From assembly GCA_036873755.1 (NCBI GenBank), contig JAVTVY010016024.1:1-64000 (forward strand): DNA of 64,000 nucleotides, in the 5' to 3' direction. Each line of letters starts with the position of its first letter. Within the stretch, counting starts at the first letter, position 1. Source of the stretch: Hanleya hanleyi. Its lineage: Eukaryota > Mollusca > Polyplacophora > Lepidopleurida > Hanleyidae. Positions 9,141-22,455 of this stretch are shown piece after piece. The notes under the pieces were generated by a model. It worked only from the letters and a program-made list of their open reading frames with translations, did not search any database and was not told the origin of the DNA. Position numbers and translations under genes: made by a program.

Positions 9141-10027
9141 AACTTCTCATTCACCAAACGCTATATAGACGATCTTCTTGCTGTGGATAATCGCTATATA
9201 AATGACGCAGTGAAGGATATATATCCACTTTCACTGGATTTGAAGGAAACTACAGATAGCCCTACAGGCACATCATATTTAGATCTATATCTCTATAAAA
9301 ATGAAGCGGGCATTCCCTCTCGTCGACTTTATGACAAAAGAGATGATTACAATTTCGACATCGTCAACCATCCCTTTTTGGACATTAATATTCCAGTGGG
9401 ACCTGCATATGGCGTATACATATCTCGCTTAGTAGTATTTGCTAGATCCTGTGTTAAATGTGACGATTTTAATCAACGTCACAAAACATTGGTGCAGAAA
9501 CTTAAAAAACAGGGCTATTCCACCAAGCGCCTACACTCAAAGTTTCTCAAATTTGGCGATACATATCGCATGCTGATAGCAAAATACGAACGTAGCGTGC
9601 AAGATCTATGGCGCTACGTTTCGTAACTTGTGTCTAATTCCGCTTAACCTGGGGCTAGGGGCCGTATGAACCCATGTACTTCAAGATCCTCATGGTACTC
9701 ATATGAACAGTCACAATCAAAGCGTGACTGAGATACATCATTCTTTAGATGACGACTTTACAACGAATATTATGGATTAAGAATACTGATCAGCGATACG
9801 GATTTGATATTTTTGGAACATCATGATGTCTTGCCGGCATCATTGAAAACTGTTGACCGCTTCTCTTGCAGGAAACAAGCCTATGTTTTTGTATACTATG
9901 ATTGTCTTTTTGAATTTGGTGCTAATACTGTTATATGGAAAATGGAATAGGTCTTTGGATTATGGACGCGGATATTCTCTAATGGACGACGGCTGGATTA
10001 TGAATGACGGACTAGACGCTTGTAATT
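9141..10027 (+). mobile_element. Retroelement fragment with YIDD reverse-transcriptase box
   Basis: From 9141 the frame reads FTKRYIDDLLAV (RT motif C, YIDD), then LKETTDS, SYLDLYL, YDKRDDYNFDIVN, IPVGPAYGVYISRL and an RT-thumb-like tail to the TAA at 9624-9626. No in-frame methionine precedes it (the start at 9183 is GTG), so this is a 5'-truncated insertion. About 400 bp of non-coding DNA follow to 10027. The block LYDKRDDFNF...PAYGVYISQL is a recurrent C-terminal part of metazoan RT-like proteins (family knowledge); clade assignment (Penelope-like or other) is not certain. Confidence 0.65.
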
Positions 10028-10038
10028 TGCCACCTGAC

Positions 10039-10509
10039 ATGAATACAGACCAGATTACCACCGTGCTGGAGAATGACTCACGGACACGCACTAGTTTTCA
10101 AGGGGTGTTCTCCCGAGATATGCTTCCGATAGACCGTGTGTATCCTGCCGCACACGTCCTCAACACGGATCAGAGGGATCGTCCCGGTCAACATTGGGTG
10201 GCCGTGTACTTGACAGAACATCTGGGCGAATGCTTTGATCCGTACGGCCTGCCACCGCTGCATCCCGATTTAACAGCCTTCTTGACCGAAGACACAGAGA
10301 CGTGGTGTTGGAACAGTCAAGCATGACAAGGTCTGAGCAGTAGCGTGTGCGGTCAGTACTTCCGGTTTTACCTCTACCACCGTTGCCGGAGAAGAACGCT
10401 ACCCATCGTACAGATGTTTGACGAGTACTCTAAAGCTACCGATCGAGATGTACTGGTGTACGACTGGGCCGTAGATCATTTCAATATAGAAGCCCCGTTC
10501 TGGGCTTAA
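10039..10509 (+). pseudogene. Adenain-like protease pseudogene (element C)
   Basis: It is homologous to the proteases at 880 and 35736 from MNTDQITTVLEND to APFWA. An in-frame TGA at 10324-10326 lies before the catalytic block. After the stop the frame continues with SSVCGQYF, so the catalytic Cys codon survives, and the His of GQHW is present. The copy was split from its MCP by the RT insertion and a flanking duplication. Confidence 0.85.
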
Positions 10510-10930
10510 GTTCACGTGGTTGTTTTCAGGTTGTTGTTTTTTATTGTTGTTCCTGAATAAAAATGATATCTCACCCAAAACGCTGTTTTGTGTGTTGTCT
10601 GCATAATAGGTTACGAGCATAAACAATTGGCCATAATTGCCCAATGCTTGAACATAAATGTGGGATTCTAATTTTAACCAAGCTGGTATAGGCCAGTCAA
10701 TAAGTCGGCTGGGAAGGTAGCCAACCAGTGGCATAGGATGGGGTCAAATGTAACCAACCAATGCCCAGAAAAACAAACCAGTGCAATAGCACTGCAGTAA
10801 AATAGAGAGCCAATGAAATCAGCTCGCAGACCATGTACATATTTTGATCTTGGTTAAGAGCGGGCATTCCAGCGCAAACTTTTGATGAGGAAGGACCGTG
10901 GCAAGTTACAAGAGCAACAGGTGGAGGGGA
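10510..10930 (+). other. 3' flank of the element C protease, shared with B and D
   Basis: No gene is seen. A poly(A) signal AATAAA is at 10556-10561. The stretch around 10735-10875 (GCATAGGATGGGGTCAAATG, AAATAGAGAGCCAATGAAAT, GAGCGGGCATT) has a close homologue in B at about 36500-36625. Just beyond it, about 10960-11005 (GGGAAGTGGGAAGTGGTGCC) matches the left arm of D at about 52985. Confidence 0.6.
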
Positions 10931-10999
10931 AAAAACTATCGAGTTCGAGGTGCGGGTAAATTACAACGCATATGAGGGAAGTGGGAAGTGGTGCCGACA

Positions 11000-12130
11000 T
11001 ACTGACAGAGCCACATGACCTCACAGTATAGTCTTCTTAGATAAGTTTGAAAGTTTTGGGGGGCTTGAGAGGGGGAGAGTGTGAGAGGGGGGTATCCCCC
11101 CTCCGAGCGCAGATATTTTTCAAAATTGACGGGAAATTGGCGCTCTCTGGGAACATTGGAGCGGTATAAAATTGTAACAATTGAACTGAAATGGTTCATT
11201 ACAGTGGTGACCACTACAATGATATACAAGCTGAAATGATCATTCAATCCCGGGTTTTCTCTATAATTCAAGTTAATCCTTAGAAAATACTATCTTGCCT
11301 CGACAGCAGCGAGCGGATGCATTGACGCGTGGCTGAGCGCATGACTTCTGGTCCGTTAATCGTGTCATTTGCTATCTCATTAACATAGAAAATATACGTA
11401 ATTGATGATAATTGGATTATTTTCGACTGATCAAAAATGTAAGCTTTATTTATTTATTTATTTATTTGTCATATTTTCAAACAGCAGACCTGTCAGTGCC
11501 GAAGCGCTGTTCTCCCCAGGTCTGCTGATATATATAACGATAACAATACATGATAAATTCAATATAAATAGTAAAAAATATATAGTTAAGCTTAGTGGTG
11601 TTTTCTTGCAATAGTAGGAAAAATTTATCCATATACATCATATTAACACCAGTTATCTTCGGTTCTAGGTTAGATTTTATACCTTTGTTTCTAGGATTTC
11701 TCTGTGAAAAGCAGTTGAGAATTTGTATATCTCTTGTTTGTGGATAAAGAAATACTGAACAAATCACTGGGTTCTCAATTGAAAATAAATAAATAAAACA
11801 AGTTTATAATGAAAAAGTTACAAAAAGTTCTTCCCAACCGACGTGTTGATGTTCTTTCTTTCGAGTAGGCCATATTGGATTGGATTCCATTCTTATGAAC
11901 AGACGCACGAGATTTAAGCCCGAAATCGTCAACAATGTGTTAATTTGTTCACCGATCAATCGCGATCTTATTTCAGGCCTACTGGTACCATGGGTACGCA
12001 CTGGCTGTGATAACTCCCCCTGTATTAAACAACAATTGAAAAAGATACCTGATCAGATAACCTTTTCTTCTAAGCTATGTTTGCATTCTCTTCCTTTCTT
12101 TCTTCTTTTTTTTTGTTTGTTTTTTTTCCT
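11000..12130. other. Non-coding stretch, no gene recognised
   Basis: AT-rich DNA with a (TTTA)n run at about 11445-11468 and T-rich low-complexity tracts near 12100-12130. Open frames are short and unlike known families. Confidence 0.5.
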
Positions 12131-12132
12131 GT

Positions 12133-12183
12133 CAGAGGAAAAGTTCTCCCAGATGGTGTGACCACGACGTATCTGGATATTTA
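12133..12183 (+). pseudogene. Remnant of Polinton polB C-terminus
   Basis: One frame reads GKVLPDGVTTTYLDI followed by TAG, matching the last residues of the element A polymerase (KVLADGVSTTYLDL-stop) in sequence and position of the stop. Nothing upstream is clearly alignable. The scrap is about 430 bp before a second Polinton-like terminus at 12609, in the opposite orientation to the A polymerase. Confidence 0.55.
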
Positions 12184-12550
12184 GATATTATGGATATGGA
12201 TACCATAAAAAATGCTAAAGTAAAGGTGAACTTACACCGCAGGTATTCCACTGGATTTCTGTCGTAGATGTTATAACAAGGGGAAATAACTGTTTTATAT
12301 ATGTTGTGTTCTCAGTAATGAAAATAAAACCTGTTTTTTTTTATTACAACTATTAACCAGTTCATGGAACTGCCACAGGTTCCGAAAGGGCACGTAGACG
12401 CATCTTGGCCATTTCAAATTTGAATATGACCTCACATAAAGGGCCCTGTAAACGCCTTTTGACCCTTTGAAAGAGCTAATTCGGTCGCATTCCTTGGAAA
12501 TGTGCATATGACCTTCGTGAGGTCACACAAGCAGCATGTAGACAAAACCG

Positions 12551-12609
12551 AGTGACGTCACAGAGGTCATATGCAATCACAGAGGTCAATTTGCGTTTTC
12601 TATACTACT
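12551..12609. mobile_element. Second Polinton-like terminus
   Basis: GTGACGTCACAGAGGTCATA followed by TGCAATCACAGAGGTCAATT and ending TATACTACT repeats the order of the element A terminus at 6212-6280. It is probably the right end of the decayed element C or of a further copy; no matching left end is in the window. Confidence 0.5.
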
Positions 12610-12964
12610 ATCGTGTCTATCGTATTTTATTATTCTCTATGGTTCGCGCACGTGAATAACTAATAGGTTCAAACTAACGTGACTGAGCACTGTTAGTCCA
12701 GTGGTTAACATCTCGGACTCTCATCAATGCGGTCCGGGTCAAATTCCGCGTGGTGTCGACTCGGTCGTACGTGAGATTGGGTTTCTGGTCCTAGGCCGTG
12801 CTCGTGGGTTTCTCTCCGGGTACTCCGGCTTTCCCCCACACCGATAAACCGGATGTATGATTGTGAGATATATACCTGTGTATGAATGTGCTCGGCCCAG
12901 TGGAAGATTGGCTTATAGCCAAACTGGCTACCGAGGGTAAAGAGTGTTCATTATTTAATTTTAT

Positions 12965-14530
12965 TATTAATTAATTTCTGTAATTGCATGACTGACTTGG
13001 AATATTGGAATGAAGATAATGCCCCAAATTAGAAAAAAAATTGTCAACAACACAACACCAAATACTAGCATCTGTATGAAGGCGAACCAGCTGAGTGAAA
13101 TCTGGCAAAGCCAGTAGTGTCCCAAAGTCAGTGGCTTTTTCAAGTGCTGGAAGGCAGACGCGCATTCCTACGTTCAAATAAATGGAACGTTTTTCTCTGT
13201 GAGTTTGTTGTCAGGTTTCGCAATCTTTGCAAAGTTACGAATATATCTCATGTAGTATCTGGACACGGCTATTGAACTGCGGACATCACGCGCATTTATA
13301 AGTGTAGGATAATTCCGGGGGTCTGCTGAAACGCCACTCTTGGAAAGAATATGTCCCAAATAGACCACATTTTATGGCCAAAGTGCTATTTAGACGGTTT
13401 GAATTTGGGTTTGGCCACTTGAAAACCTCACGTCGAGAGAGGTGGCCGTCGAAGGATGGTTAAGGGACTACAGTATCATCAAGATGGCATGATGGCAAAT
13501 CTCTCATTGCAAATTAGCCAGCACAAGTTCCATCAACCGCATAAATGTGGCTGGGGGATTTATCAAGCCGAGCGGCATCTTCCGAAAATGGGAAATATCA
13601 CCATCCTGAGTTTTGATTCGTTGTATATATCGATTTGCCAGTAGCCACTGGCTAAGCCGAGAGTTGGGAAGTAATGGGACCCAGAAAGAGAGTCCAGTAT
13701 TGGTCTATACGACGCAAGGGATAGCTATCTCGGTGGATGACGGGATTCAACTTCCGAAAATCAATGCAGGCGGGTTTATTGTTGTCTAGCGTCTTCACTA
13801 AAGCAATGAAGAACCTTCATTGGTTCAATGATTTGGTGTTGGTACATCTCGTCGATCTGATGTCAGACCTCATCTTCAAGGCATAAAGCGTGGGGTTCCT
13901 TTATAGGCAAGACGTATGGTACAGGCAATAGGGTTCCATGTTTGCCTCATTGCACAACAGTTTAGCAGTGTTATCGGCTGGTACCGGAGTGATGATCTGT
14001 TCACCTGGTGCCAAGTCGATAGTTTGACACAGTGGAACACAACAGACAGACACAAGAGAAATGATAGAAGATTTGTGACTTTCTAAAACTTTCTTAACTG
14101 CTCCATTCCATAATCTATTCTGATGTCTTTGCTCTGAAGAAAGTCCAAGCCCAAGAGGCACTTCATGGAAAGATGTGACACGGCATCAAATTTGGTGTGG
14201 GCCCTTGGCACCCATGGCCGGTCTGAGTGAGAACCCCACCAGGGTAGCTCGTCTGGGTGAAATTTTTGTGGTTTTAACTGCCACAAAGGATAGATCCGGT
14301 AATTTCAGTTTCCATCTCCGGGATTCTGGGAGGGTGCGATAGAACCCTTCATCCAATAATGAAATGTCTGGGCCATCATCCAGAAGGCAGTGTATTCGCA
14401 GTCCACAAATCATTGCTGGGATATCTATGGGTTTTCCTGGGTTTCCTGGGTAATAAATACATGACGGAAGTGTTATAGAACGGACGAATGCTTTAAGAAT
14501 TGTTTTTACTGAAATAAGGTACCTGCGCAA
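12965..14530 (-). pseudogene. Degraded Ty3/Gypsy pol (protease and reverse transcriptase)
   Basis: Read on minus: a retropepsin-like segment at 14530-14186 with LLDDGPDISLLDE (active-site triplet altered to DDG), then RT blocks with frameshifts: CIDFRKLNPV and DSYPL near 13770-13700, a disrupted GYWQI block near 13640, and YLGHILSKSGVSADPRN with SRYYMRYIRNFAKIAKP at 13368-13180. The order protease-RT and these motifs are typical of Ty3/Gypsy. No LTRs were identified and the copy is clearly dead. Confidence 0.75.
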
Positions 14531-14559
14531 CCGCGAGGTCTCGCATTTCTTCTCGATAA

Positions 14560-16370
14560 TGGAGAGGTGTGGCTCTAACCCCAGTCACGCCAGTAGAGGC
14601 TACTCATTATTTCCATCGAACAAGAATCAAGCCCATTCAAAAAGTTGTCTTTTTAATTTAAAACCATTGCACGATATTTTGGTCATGAAACAGAGGTTAT
14701 TATGGATAGGGAGGATGATTCTTCTGCTTTTTAATCAGCTGTCGATAATCCGCATGCTACGTAGATATGGCGGCCATTTTGTCGCACAACGGGCATGCGT
14801 CTAAACAGCAGGAGGCAGAAGCTTGTTAATCATGTGACTTTTCTAAAATCGACTCAAAAGTTAGAGAAAGGTGAATGTGAGAATTTTGCAGCATAACGAA
14901 TAGGCAGCTCAGTCAGATTGTGTAAAAACTTGGAAACTTGGAGGCCAAATCTAGCTTGTAAGCTAATCATGACAGCTGATGAGAATGCTCTATTCGCAAA
15001 AAAAATATTCACAGAGGCATGTTTACTAGGATGTATCGAATATTGTGTACCTTCGTGACATGTTTGTGTGCGGTACCGTGCGTTTGTTGGCAACAAATCA
15101 ACAATAGACCAGTTTTGCATCGTAGAGCCAAAATTACAATCATGATGAACAGCTGTTATCTTCTCCATATTTATTACGTGTACAGTAATGAGATCCCCGC
15201 AGACATTGTATTCCTAACTTTTGATATATAATTGACGTGAATGTATTTGCATAAACGTAATGCGACAGCTTTAAATGTGAGATGTATATATTAGCGTCAT
15301 CCGACGGTTACCTACCATTTTCTCGCTAACAGGCTTTGGGGAACTACTATCTCATAATCAGCATGTTGGACAATCTCAGTTTGACAAAACTGACCGTCTG
15401 TGTCGTGGTGCTATGCAGGGGAACCGGAGTTATCGGCGCACCTGATATGACTGAAATCGTGCAGCATCCGGGTTTTTGTGAGTAATGTCTGGCTATCAGT
15501 AAACCCGTTTCTGTAAAGTCGCGTTTAAGGATATAGACCAGTGACATGTTTTTGTTGCTGTAACATTTTTTGCTGTCACATTTTTTGGTGTCACCTTTCG
15601 AAAAATTTGAATATCTTGAAGTTAACAAATCATGGCGATCTGAAACTAAAATATACAGTTCAGCAAACTGTTGTCATGCAATATTTATACAAATACTGGT
15701 CAACATTTGTATAAAAACATTTCTCACGTTTAAGATGAAAAAAGTTCACATGGGGTTTACAGTCAAATACCATAATTTTCAGGGTACGTAAGTTAAGCAA
15801 TGAATGCTCTTTGACAAAGCTTGTAGCGAAGCAGAAATCAGTCATGTGGTGATTGGCAGTTTTTACTTTTTTGATCATACCATCGTGACATCTGGTTTGG
15901 AATAAGGAATAAGTTATTGCCGAAACAGAATATTTTGAAAATAATTGCAAATGGGACATTAAAACTGGTCACAAATGCTATTGAAAGAAATTTTAAGTTT
16001 TTTTTTATATCAAAAGTAGGAAATTGTGTAAAGAAAAAGGACAAAGTTCACAAACGTGTTGAAAGGACTTTTAATTAGTTTTTGCATACCATTACATCAA
16101 AACAACCTCAATTATGGGAAGTTTCAGCTCGCTACGCTTTGACAATTTCTAGATATACCAGCTTATTTCAACAAAGAAGTAACAACAACATTAACAAAAA
16201 GTTACTGGTTTTGCCCCTTAACAATCTCAGTAGCAAAATGGACTGCCGAATTACCAGTTGAAGATCTTCGTGATATTATTTTGCTAGCCATCCCTCCGCT
16301 AAGTAGTAACTAAGTACAAGAACGACGGTCCATTCATGGGACTTTCGTGGGTGTCAAAGAGTAACATCCA
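14560..16370. other. Non-coding stretch
   Basis: No gene or family was recognised on either strand. Frames are short and interrupted. Confidence 0.5.
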
Positions 16371-16779
16371 AACAGGGTTATCTCCCCTCCTGTGATATGA
16401 CCATTTGCGTACACTTCGCCATCCATAGGTACCAGACCACTATTAAAAAAAGGAGAAATTGTTTTCAATATTTTTTCCAGTATCTGTTGCGAGGAATAAT
16501 TGAAGGCCAGTGGTAGGTGATTGGAGTATGGTATGTGTTTGGTTCCGCTGTGAGTTTGATTTTAACTCAAGGCCTAATAAGAAGTTGCTAAGAGGGACTA
16601 TTTGGGTGCCTATGCACCGATTTCTGAAAGCAGAGAAAAAAGCCAAAATCATGACGTCATTTGTAGGAGCGCGCATAACTCAAAATTTCAATGGGCGACC
16701 CCCGTCAAGAAGTCTGTCCGGTTGTAGCACTTGAATTAAAGTACTTCAGGCCGAAATATGGAAGTCGAGACTTAATTAA

Positions 16780-17205
16780 TGAATCGAGGAGATGCAATGA
16801 CGTTAACAGTTTATAACATTGCCGCCAATGTAAATTTTAATAGTGGTCTGGACCCCATAAGCTGGCTTGCGAATCGTGTGTCGCCATTAACGCGGAGCGA
16901 TATCCGATACTTTACCGTATACTGTTCGGTCTTTACCCGACGGAGAACATACTCGAGAAATCTGATAAATTACAGTTTTTTCATATCACTCCTGAAACAT
17001 ATAATGTCTGGGCTTACAAGAGATACAGATATGAGTAACTTCCCTATCGAAATGGAGGGTTACGTTGGGGTTACGTCGGTAGAGTTTAGCTGATTGGCTG
17101 ACGACATCACGTGGTGTAGTTTTCGGGGGAATCCCCGTTAAGGTTGCCGAAAGTAGGCTGAAAATGGATACTCGCTCCCAGATTCAGTCTTACCGCCTAT
17201 AGATG
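16780..17205 (+). repeat. Dispersed repeat family R1, copy 1
   Basis: It shares GGCTTGCGAATCGTGTGTC, GCGGAGCGATATCC, TCGAGAAATCTGATAAATTA, GGGTTACGTCGGTAGA and GTTGCCGAAAGTAG with copies at 43130-43600 (minus) and 57785-58205 (plus). A piece with CATTTGCGTACACTTCGCCA at about 16401 matches the 5' end of the other copies, so this copy is split. Confidence 0.75.
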
Positions 17206-17596
17206 ACCCAGATGGTTACAAAATGACACAATGGAAGACAACCCTGTTTGGTAGTTGTTCAAAAGATCCATGGAAAGCTATGAAAGAGCTATGGATGAAT
17301 TTTCATCCCATGACTCCCAAAAGATTAAACCTTTTGTACAATCATAAGTGTTGTCACTTCTCGTTAATGCTGATCAATATTTCAAATATCGTCCTGGGTT
17401 AATAGATATGACAGATTTAATTTATACGAACCACAGCTGGTGCGGCGCTCGGCGGAGACCCGCGCAAATAATTATAGTGTAAATTTCGGATTAATGTTGA
17501 AAAGGCACAGGGAGACATAATATTACGGAAGCCAGTTCGTGCCACTTTAAAATTTTTCACAAAGTCATTACGACTTAACAAAGCCGTGATTACGCC

Positions 17597-18166
17597 TTAA
17601 CCCTATCTGGCCTGGGCTTTTTGGGACCCATCCAGGCCTGGGGGGGGGGGGAGGCCGAAATGGCCCCCCTAATTATTTTTCTTATCCCTTGAGCTAGGGG
17701 GCTGAAACTTACCACACTATACCCTTGGGTCAAGCTCTACCAGAAAATGGAAAAAAAATTCAAGATGGCCGCTTTAATGACGTCACAGTGACGTCATTTT
17801 CAAAAACGGCATTTTTTGGCCGATTTTTCGGTCGGATTTTCCGAAAAAAAATTTATGCAATTTCTCCGCAAAAACTGCATGATAAATTAGTAAATATTAA
17901 TGTGATGTGAAATAAAATAGAACTTGCCCACTTTTCATCGCTGAAAAGCAGAAATTTTGAAGAAATGTGACAAAAACATCACTTTTCTGGTACCCCACGT
18001 GGCCGCCATCTTGAATTTACCCATGATCCTCTGCTCAGTGGGTTATGCAAATGGGCTCAAAATGACCCCAATATGATAAACTATAAAGTCCCGGAGTTTC
18101 AGCACTCCATTTTTTTGTCGTTCCGGAGATAGCGCAGAAAGTTTGGCCCAGGCCAGGTAGGATTAA
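17597..18166. mobile_element. MITE with TTAA target duplication (piggyBac type)
   Basis: A 562-bp element (17601-18162) lies between TTAA at 17597-17600 and TTAA at 18163-18166. The ends are inverted repeats: CCCTATCTGGCCTGGGC on the left and the complement of TCCTACCTGGCCTGGGC on the right. No coding capacity is seen. TTAA duplication with CCY-starting ends is characteristic of piggyBac-mobilised elements (family knowledge). Confidence 0.8.
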
Positions 18167-18254
18167 CAAAGCCGTAATTATGACTTACAAAGTCGTAATA
18201 AGTCGTAATTACGACTTAGCTGGAGAAAGAAAAATGATTTTGAAGGGGCACGAA

Positions 18255-18690
18255 CTGGCCTCCCACAGTGACTTGAGTAGCAGGGGGTGTCTTCGTCGAT
18301 GTTGTTGTTGTGATTATATATATATATATTTTTTTTGCAAGAATATAATTATTTCCCACCTTTTCATACATACCCCTCCTCTACTCGATCTCCGTCTCTA
18401 ATGACAAGTGTGGTTACTCCATGTTAAAGATAGTACACCGACTTTCGCCACGAATCCCGATACAAGGGGTAATTCGAGTGTCGGAGATCTAGTAGAGGAG
18501 GGGTATGTAGATCGATTTAGGGCGTATATAAAGCATTTTTATGACATCTACTGTCAATGTGGTGTATGAAAAGGTGGGGAATAATTATATTCTTGCAAAA
18601 ATATATATATATATATATATAATCACAACAACAACAACATCGACGAAGACATCCCCTGCCACTGAAGTCACTGTGTGGCCTCCGTACAAC
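18255..18690. mobile_element. Foldback element with microsatellite arms
   Basis: The inverted arms share CACAGTGACTT, CATCGACGAAGAC, AACAACAACA, (AT)n, TTGCAAGAATATAATTATT and CCCCTCCTCTACT, with a centre near 18450. The whole can fold into one hairpin of about 430 bp. Open frames inside are artefacts. Confidence 0.75.
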
Positions 18691-18767
18691 ATCAACATGT
18701 TTATGATGTTAGAAGATAAACGTTCGCGCAACGGCGACATTTGACTTCGGTACAGACGGTGTCATCC

Positions 18768-18835
18768 TAACAGGGTTATCTCCCCTCATGCCATGTCGAT
18801 CGACAAGGCATAAAGGGAGATAACCCTGTTTGAAG
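18768..18835. repeat. Short hairpin repeat AACAGGGTTATCTCCC
   Basis: AACAGGGTTATCTCCCCT is followed within 60 bp by its complement. The motif also occurs singly at about 16372 and, diverged, at about 38170. Confidence 0.7.
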
Positions 18836-18839
18836 GTTC

Positions 18840-21800
18840 AGGCCGTGTAAGGACCATGTTTAGGGTCTTTGTCCTCACACAGACGTATGTCGAAAAGTGG
18901 CATTGATTGTGCAACATAATCCCAGAGTAAAATTCTCATATATGTTCATATGCTAACAAGCGCTGGATGAGGGCAAAGACCTCCGTCGAGGCAACAGGGT
19001 CCGTAGGGAATACATCGCTGAATAACATAGGGCCGGATGCCAAGCTCAATTTTGCATTTGTTGGACGTTAACTCCACCAATGGTAATTAACCTGGGATTG
19101 AGGGTTCCCCACTAGCATGTCCAGCCAGGGATGTGGAAGTCACATTCCTCGCACATAAGTTTTGTCTGATTTCACGTGCTTGAAATATTGGGGTATGGAA
19201 TAGAGTATATTGATGGAAAACCTTGAATACTGCTTGAGACATTAGGCCCCTTCCCAACCCCACCTCCCCCTGAGAGGATGCCCCCACCCAAATCAACACG
19301 TTAGCGGCAGAAATGAGACCCTGTGTGCCTAGTTGTACCAATTTGCTTGTGATTTTGTGCTATAGGCCCGACACATCAACACTTCATATTTTGTATGTGT
19401 ACAGTATAGCATCATCATTGAGAGAAACCTCTACAAAACACACCTGATTTTACCGACACTCCTAGACTCGTACCCAGCTCCAATTCGCTATCGCTCTATG
19501 GAGACTAGTTATCGGCAGGCATTTTAAATCAGCACTGCACAGTGATTGGCCCATGGTATTCTCCACCCACAATGCCCCTCCATGCTTGTTTGGACGTCGG
19601 CAAAATGGTACATCTTCAGAAAATTTATGACCTAGGCCTATCCAAAGTTCACAGCTCTTCACAAGATCATTATTGTTTAGCATCATCAGATAAACAAGAC
19701 TAGTACGATCAGACAACATGAAGGCGAAAATACTGTATAATTGACGTAATTCGTTGTTTTCCGCGTTTCAATGGTTGATCTTCAATGCAGAATCTAGGTC
19801 AACTAAATTTATAATGTCAGCTGCTTCAAACGAGTAGGCCTACAAGTACGTTCAGTTTTATTTTTTTAACAACAAAACTTGCATAATGTTAGCAACAAAA
19901 GTACATATAGGGCGTATGAACAGTACTATGTATTGAATGAAGAACAAAAATGCTGCTAATCCCCTGACCTGATCATGAACATGTCACGCTAAGAACCTTG
20001 GAATAGGTCATAAATTTTCCGAAGATGTACCGTCTTGCTGGACGTCGTGGTAGTCGTAAAAGCGAGGGCTTTATTTAGGAAACCTACCATAATCGCTCAT
20101 CGCTCATCAAATCTTACAAAAAGATCTATATAATACTTGGTGGATTGGTGGCCGTAGCGCTCAAGGCCCTTTATCGCACCATAGACGAGTACTGGTCACT
20201 AGATACACACGAACAACAACAACAACACATATTAACATTGGTCTATTTACCGGTCTAGATTTAGACCGGTAATTCAGCCAATCAGAGAATACAAAATGCC
20301 TGCCGGTAACTAGACCCCAACGGTGCGTGTGAGTTGAGGGCTAGGTACGAGTCTACCGACACTCCGTTCTGATCTGCATCAGCATCATGTGGCAAGGATT
20401 CAATACGCTCGGTATAATTTTGTAGACTGGTGGTACAGGTCACCTTAACCATACTGTATCAATGACCATGGACTTGTATATGTATCACATTCATATTGAA
20501 TGGTGATGGCTGATGAGAATATTGCCCATATGGAACAAATGGCTGGATTCCAGCAAATAAAAAGTTCATATTAATCATAAACAACATACAGTTAATAATA
20601 TTATCAAATAATTATGTGTATTCCTTGTCGACATAAATATATTACAGACAATATTATGACTGAATCATGGTAACAGATATACACCTGAATCACACCATTT
20701 GTAGATCACTGTCAGGTTATCGCTTAACATTTAACAATTTCTGAAAATGAACGCATTTTAATATCTGTCCAACCTGATATAATTTACTGGCTTACCTATT
20801 CATAAATGCGTATTGGCTAAGATCACATTATGCCTTGTATATATACTGTGCGTATGGAGCTGTTTGTAACTTTGTTCAGTGCTGAAGATGCTATAACTAA
20901 TAGCAAAATATACAGAATAAATTGTGATTCCTACTGTAGAGTTGCTCTACAATTGAAGTAAAATGGTGTGTTGTTCTGCATTTTGACAGAATATTTAGAC
21001 TTTGAAGATGACATGTAATTATGCCCCAAAATGAACTGAATTTTCCGTGTCATCTGTCTGTCTGTCTGTCTCTCTGTTTGCCCATCTTTCTTGTCATACC
21101 ACATATGCAGCTGGTGATGGATCAGAAGCCTAATGAAATTGACCTGTTTTATCGAGGTCAAATTTAGCATTAGTAATATTTTTTAAAGGAGTGAAGATAG
21201 GCTCTCCAAATTCATAATACTTGTGCAATTGGTGACTGACTAGAAGCCTGTCCCAGTTGAATGAATCTATTTTCTCAGGTTATATACTGTATATTATGAT
21301 ATAACATGAAATATAGCTAGGCATTCTAAATTAATACCACATATGCAACTGATGATGGACCTGAAGTCTATGAATATGACTGACATTGACCTATTTTCTC
21401 AAGGTCAAAAACTGTAAGTTAAGTCACATCTTAACTGCTAACATACACCTCAAATCTAACATTGTCATTATTTTGTTGTGGCTGTGGTTTTTCTTCCAGA
21501 ACAATTTAGCGAATTTTGCATGTGTTTCAACAGTCTCATGCTTCAACAGTAACTTGAACCATGCTGTATCGGCTGAGCTGTTGAAATAGCCTTCATTTCC
21601 TAGCTCTGACATACTGCATCACTGTCGAAATATGAGTACCAAGACAGAGTGATAGATGACACAGCCAGTGAAGGTTCCCGATTTACATTGAATGTCGTTA
21701 TTGCCTAAGTAGTATTAGCAGCATTTTACAGCAACAACAATTCGCTGACTTACAGTGAAAAATTATAGTGAAAGGTATCTATTTTTTGTTGTGTGGCATT

Positions 21801-22380
21801 TTTATTTGCTGGCATTGTTTCAGATAGAATACGACAGCCTAATTCATACAATCAGGAATAAAAAGGGGGTTAAAATCTTCAATGTTCAAACCTTCGTAGG
21901 AAATATAAAAGTGGCAATTTGAAAATGTATTTTTATTCGATTTTTTAATGTCGGTGGGCCCATGAAACGCAAAATAAAGTTGGTATTGCCTCACACTGGG
22001 TTTCAACCATGGTGAAGAAATCCCTTCTACCAGGGATGATTCCTGATTGCTCATCTTCCAGGGGTATCTGCCCCCCACTCTGTCCCATCCTAAAAACAAT
22101 TGCCACCCCTAATAGGGAGTGTGCCCAAATTGGGGAGATCTAAAGCCCTGTGAGTACCAAATTATGTGTTACAAAATTGACTGGGGAAATGCTTTTCGCC
22201 CGTGTTTCACACGAGCTTTCATTTCAATTGTGTCCAAAATCATTGCTTCAAAATTCCGTTGGGAACCATGACAAACCCTATTGGAAATCACATGAGTTGT
22301 GGATTCCCCATATGACAATTATTTGGCGGGAGATTTCACGTTGCGTTCCTAGACCTTCGTCTGATCGACGGAGGTAAAAA
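18840..22380. other. Non-coding stretch before the first LDLa exon
   Basis: No gene was recognised. A (TGTC)n run is at about 21053-21072 and a small inverted repeat of CCGGTCTAGA type near 20250-20280. Confidence 0.5.
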
Positions 22381-22455
22381 TAACTATGTCTAAGAATATT
22401 ATATTTACCTACTCATTGAAGCCTATCTCACACACGTGTTTTGTCCTCTTTGTAG

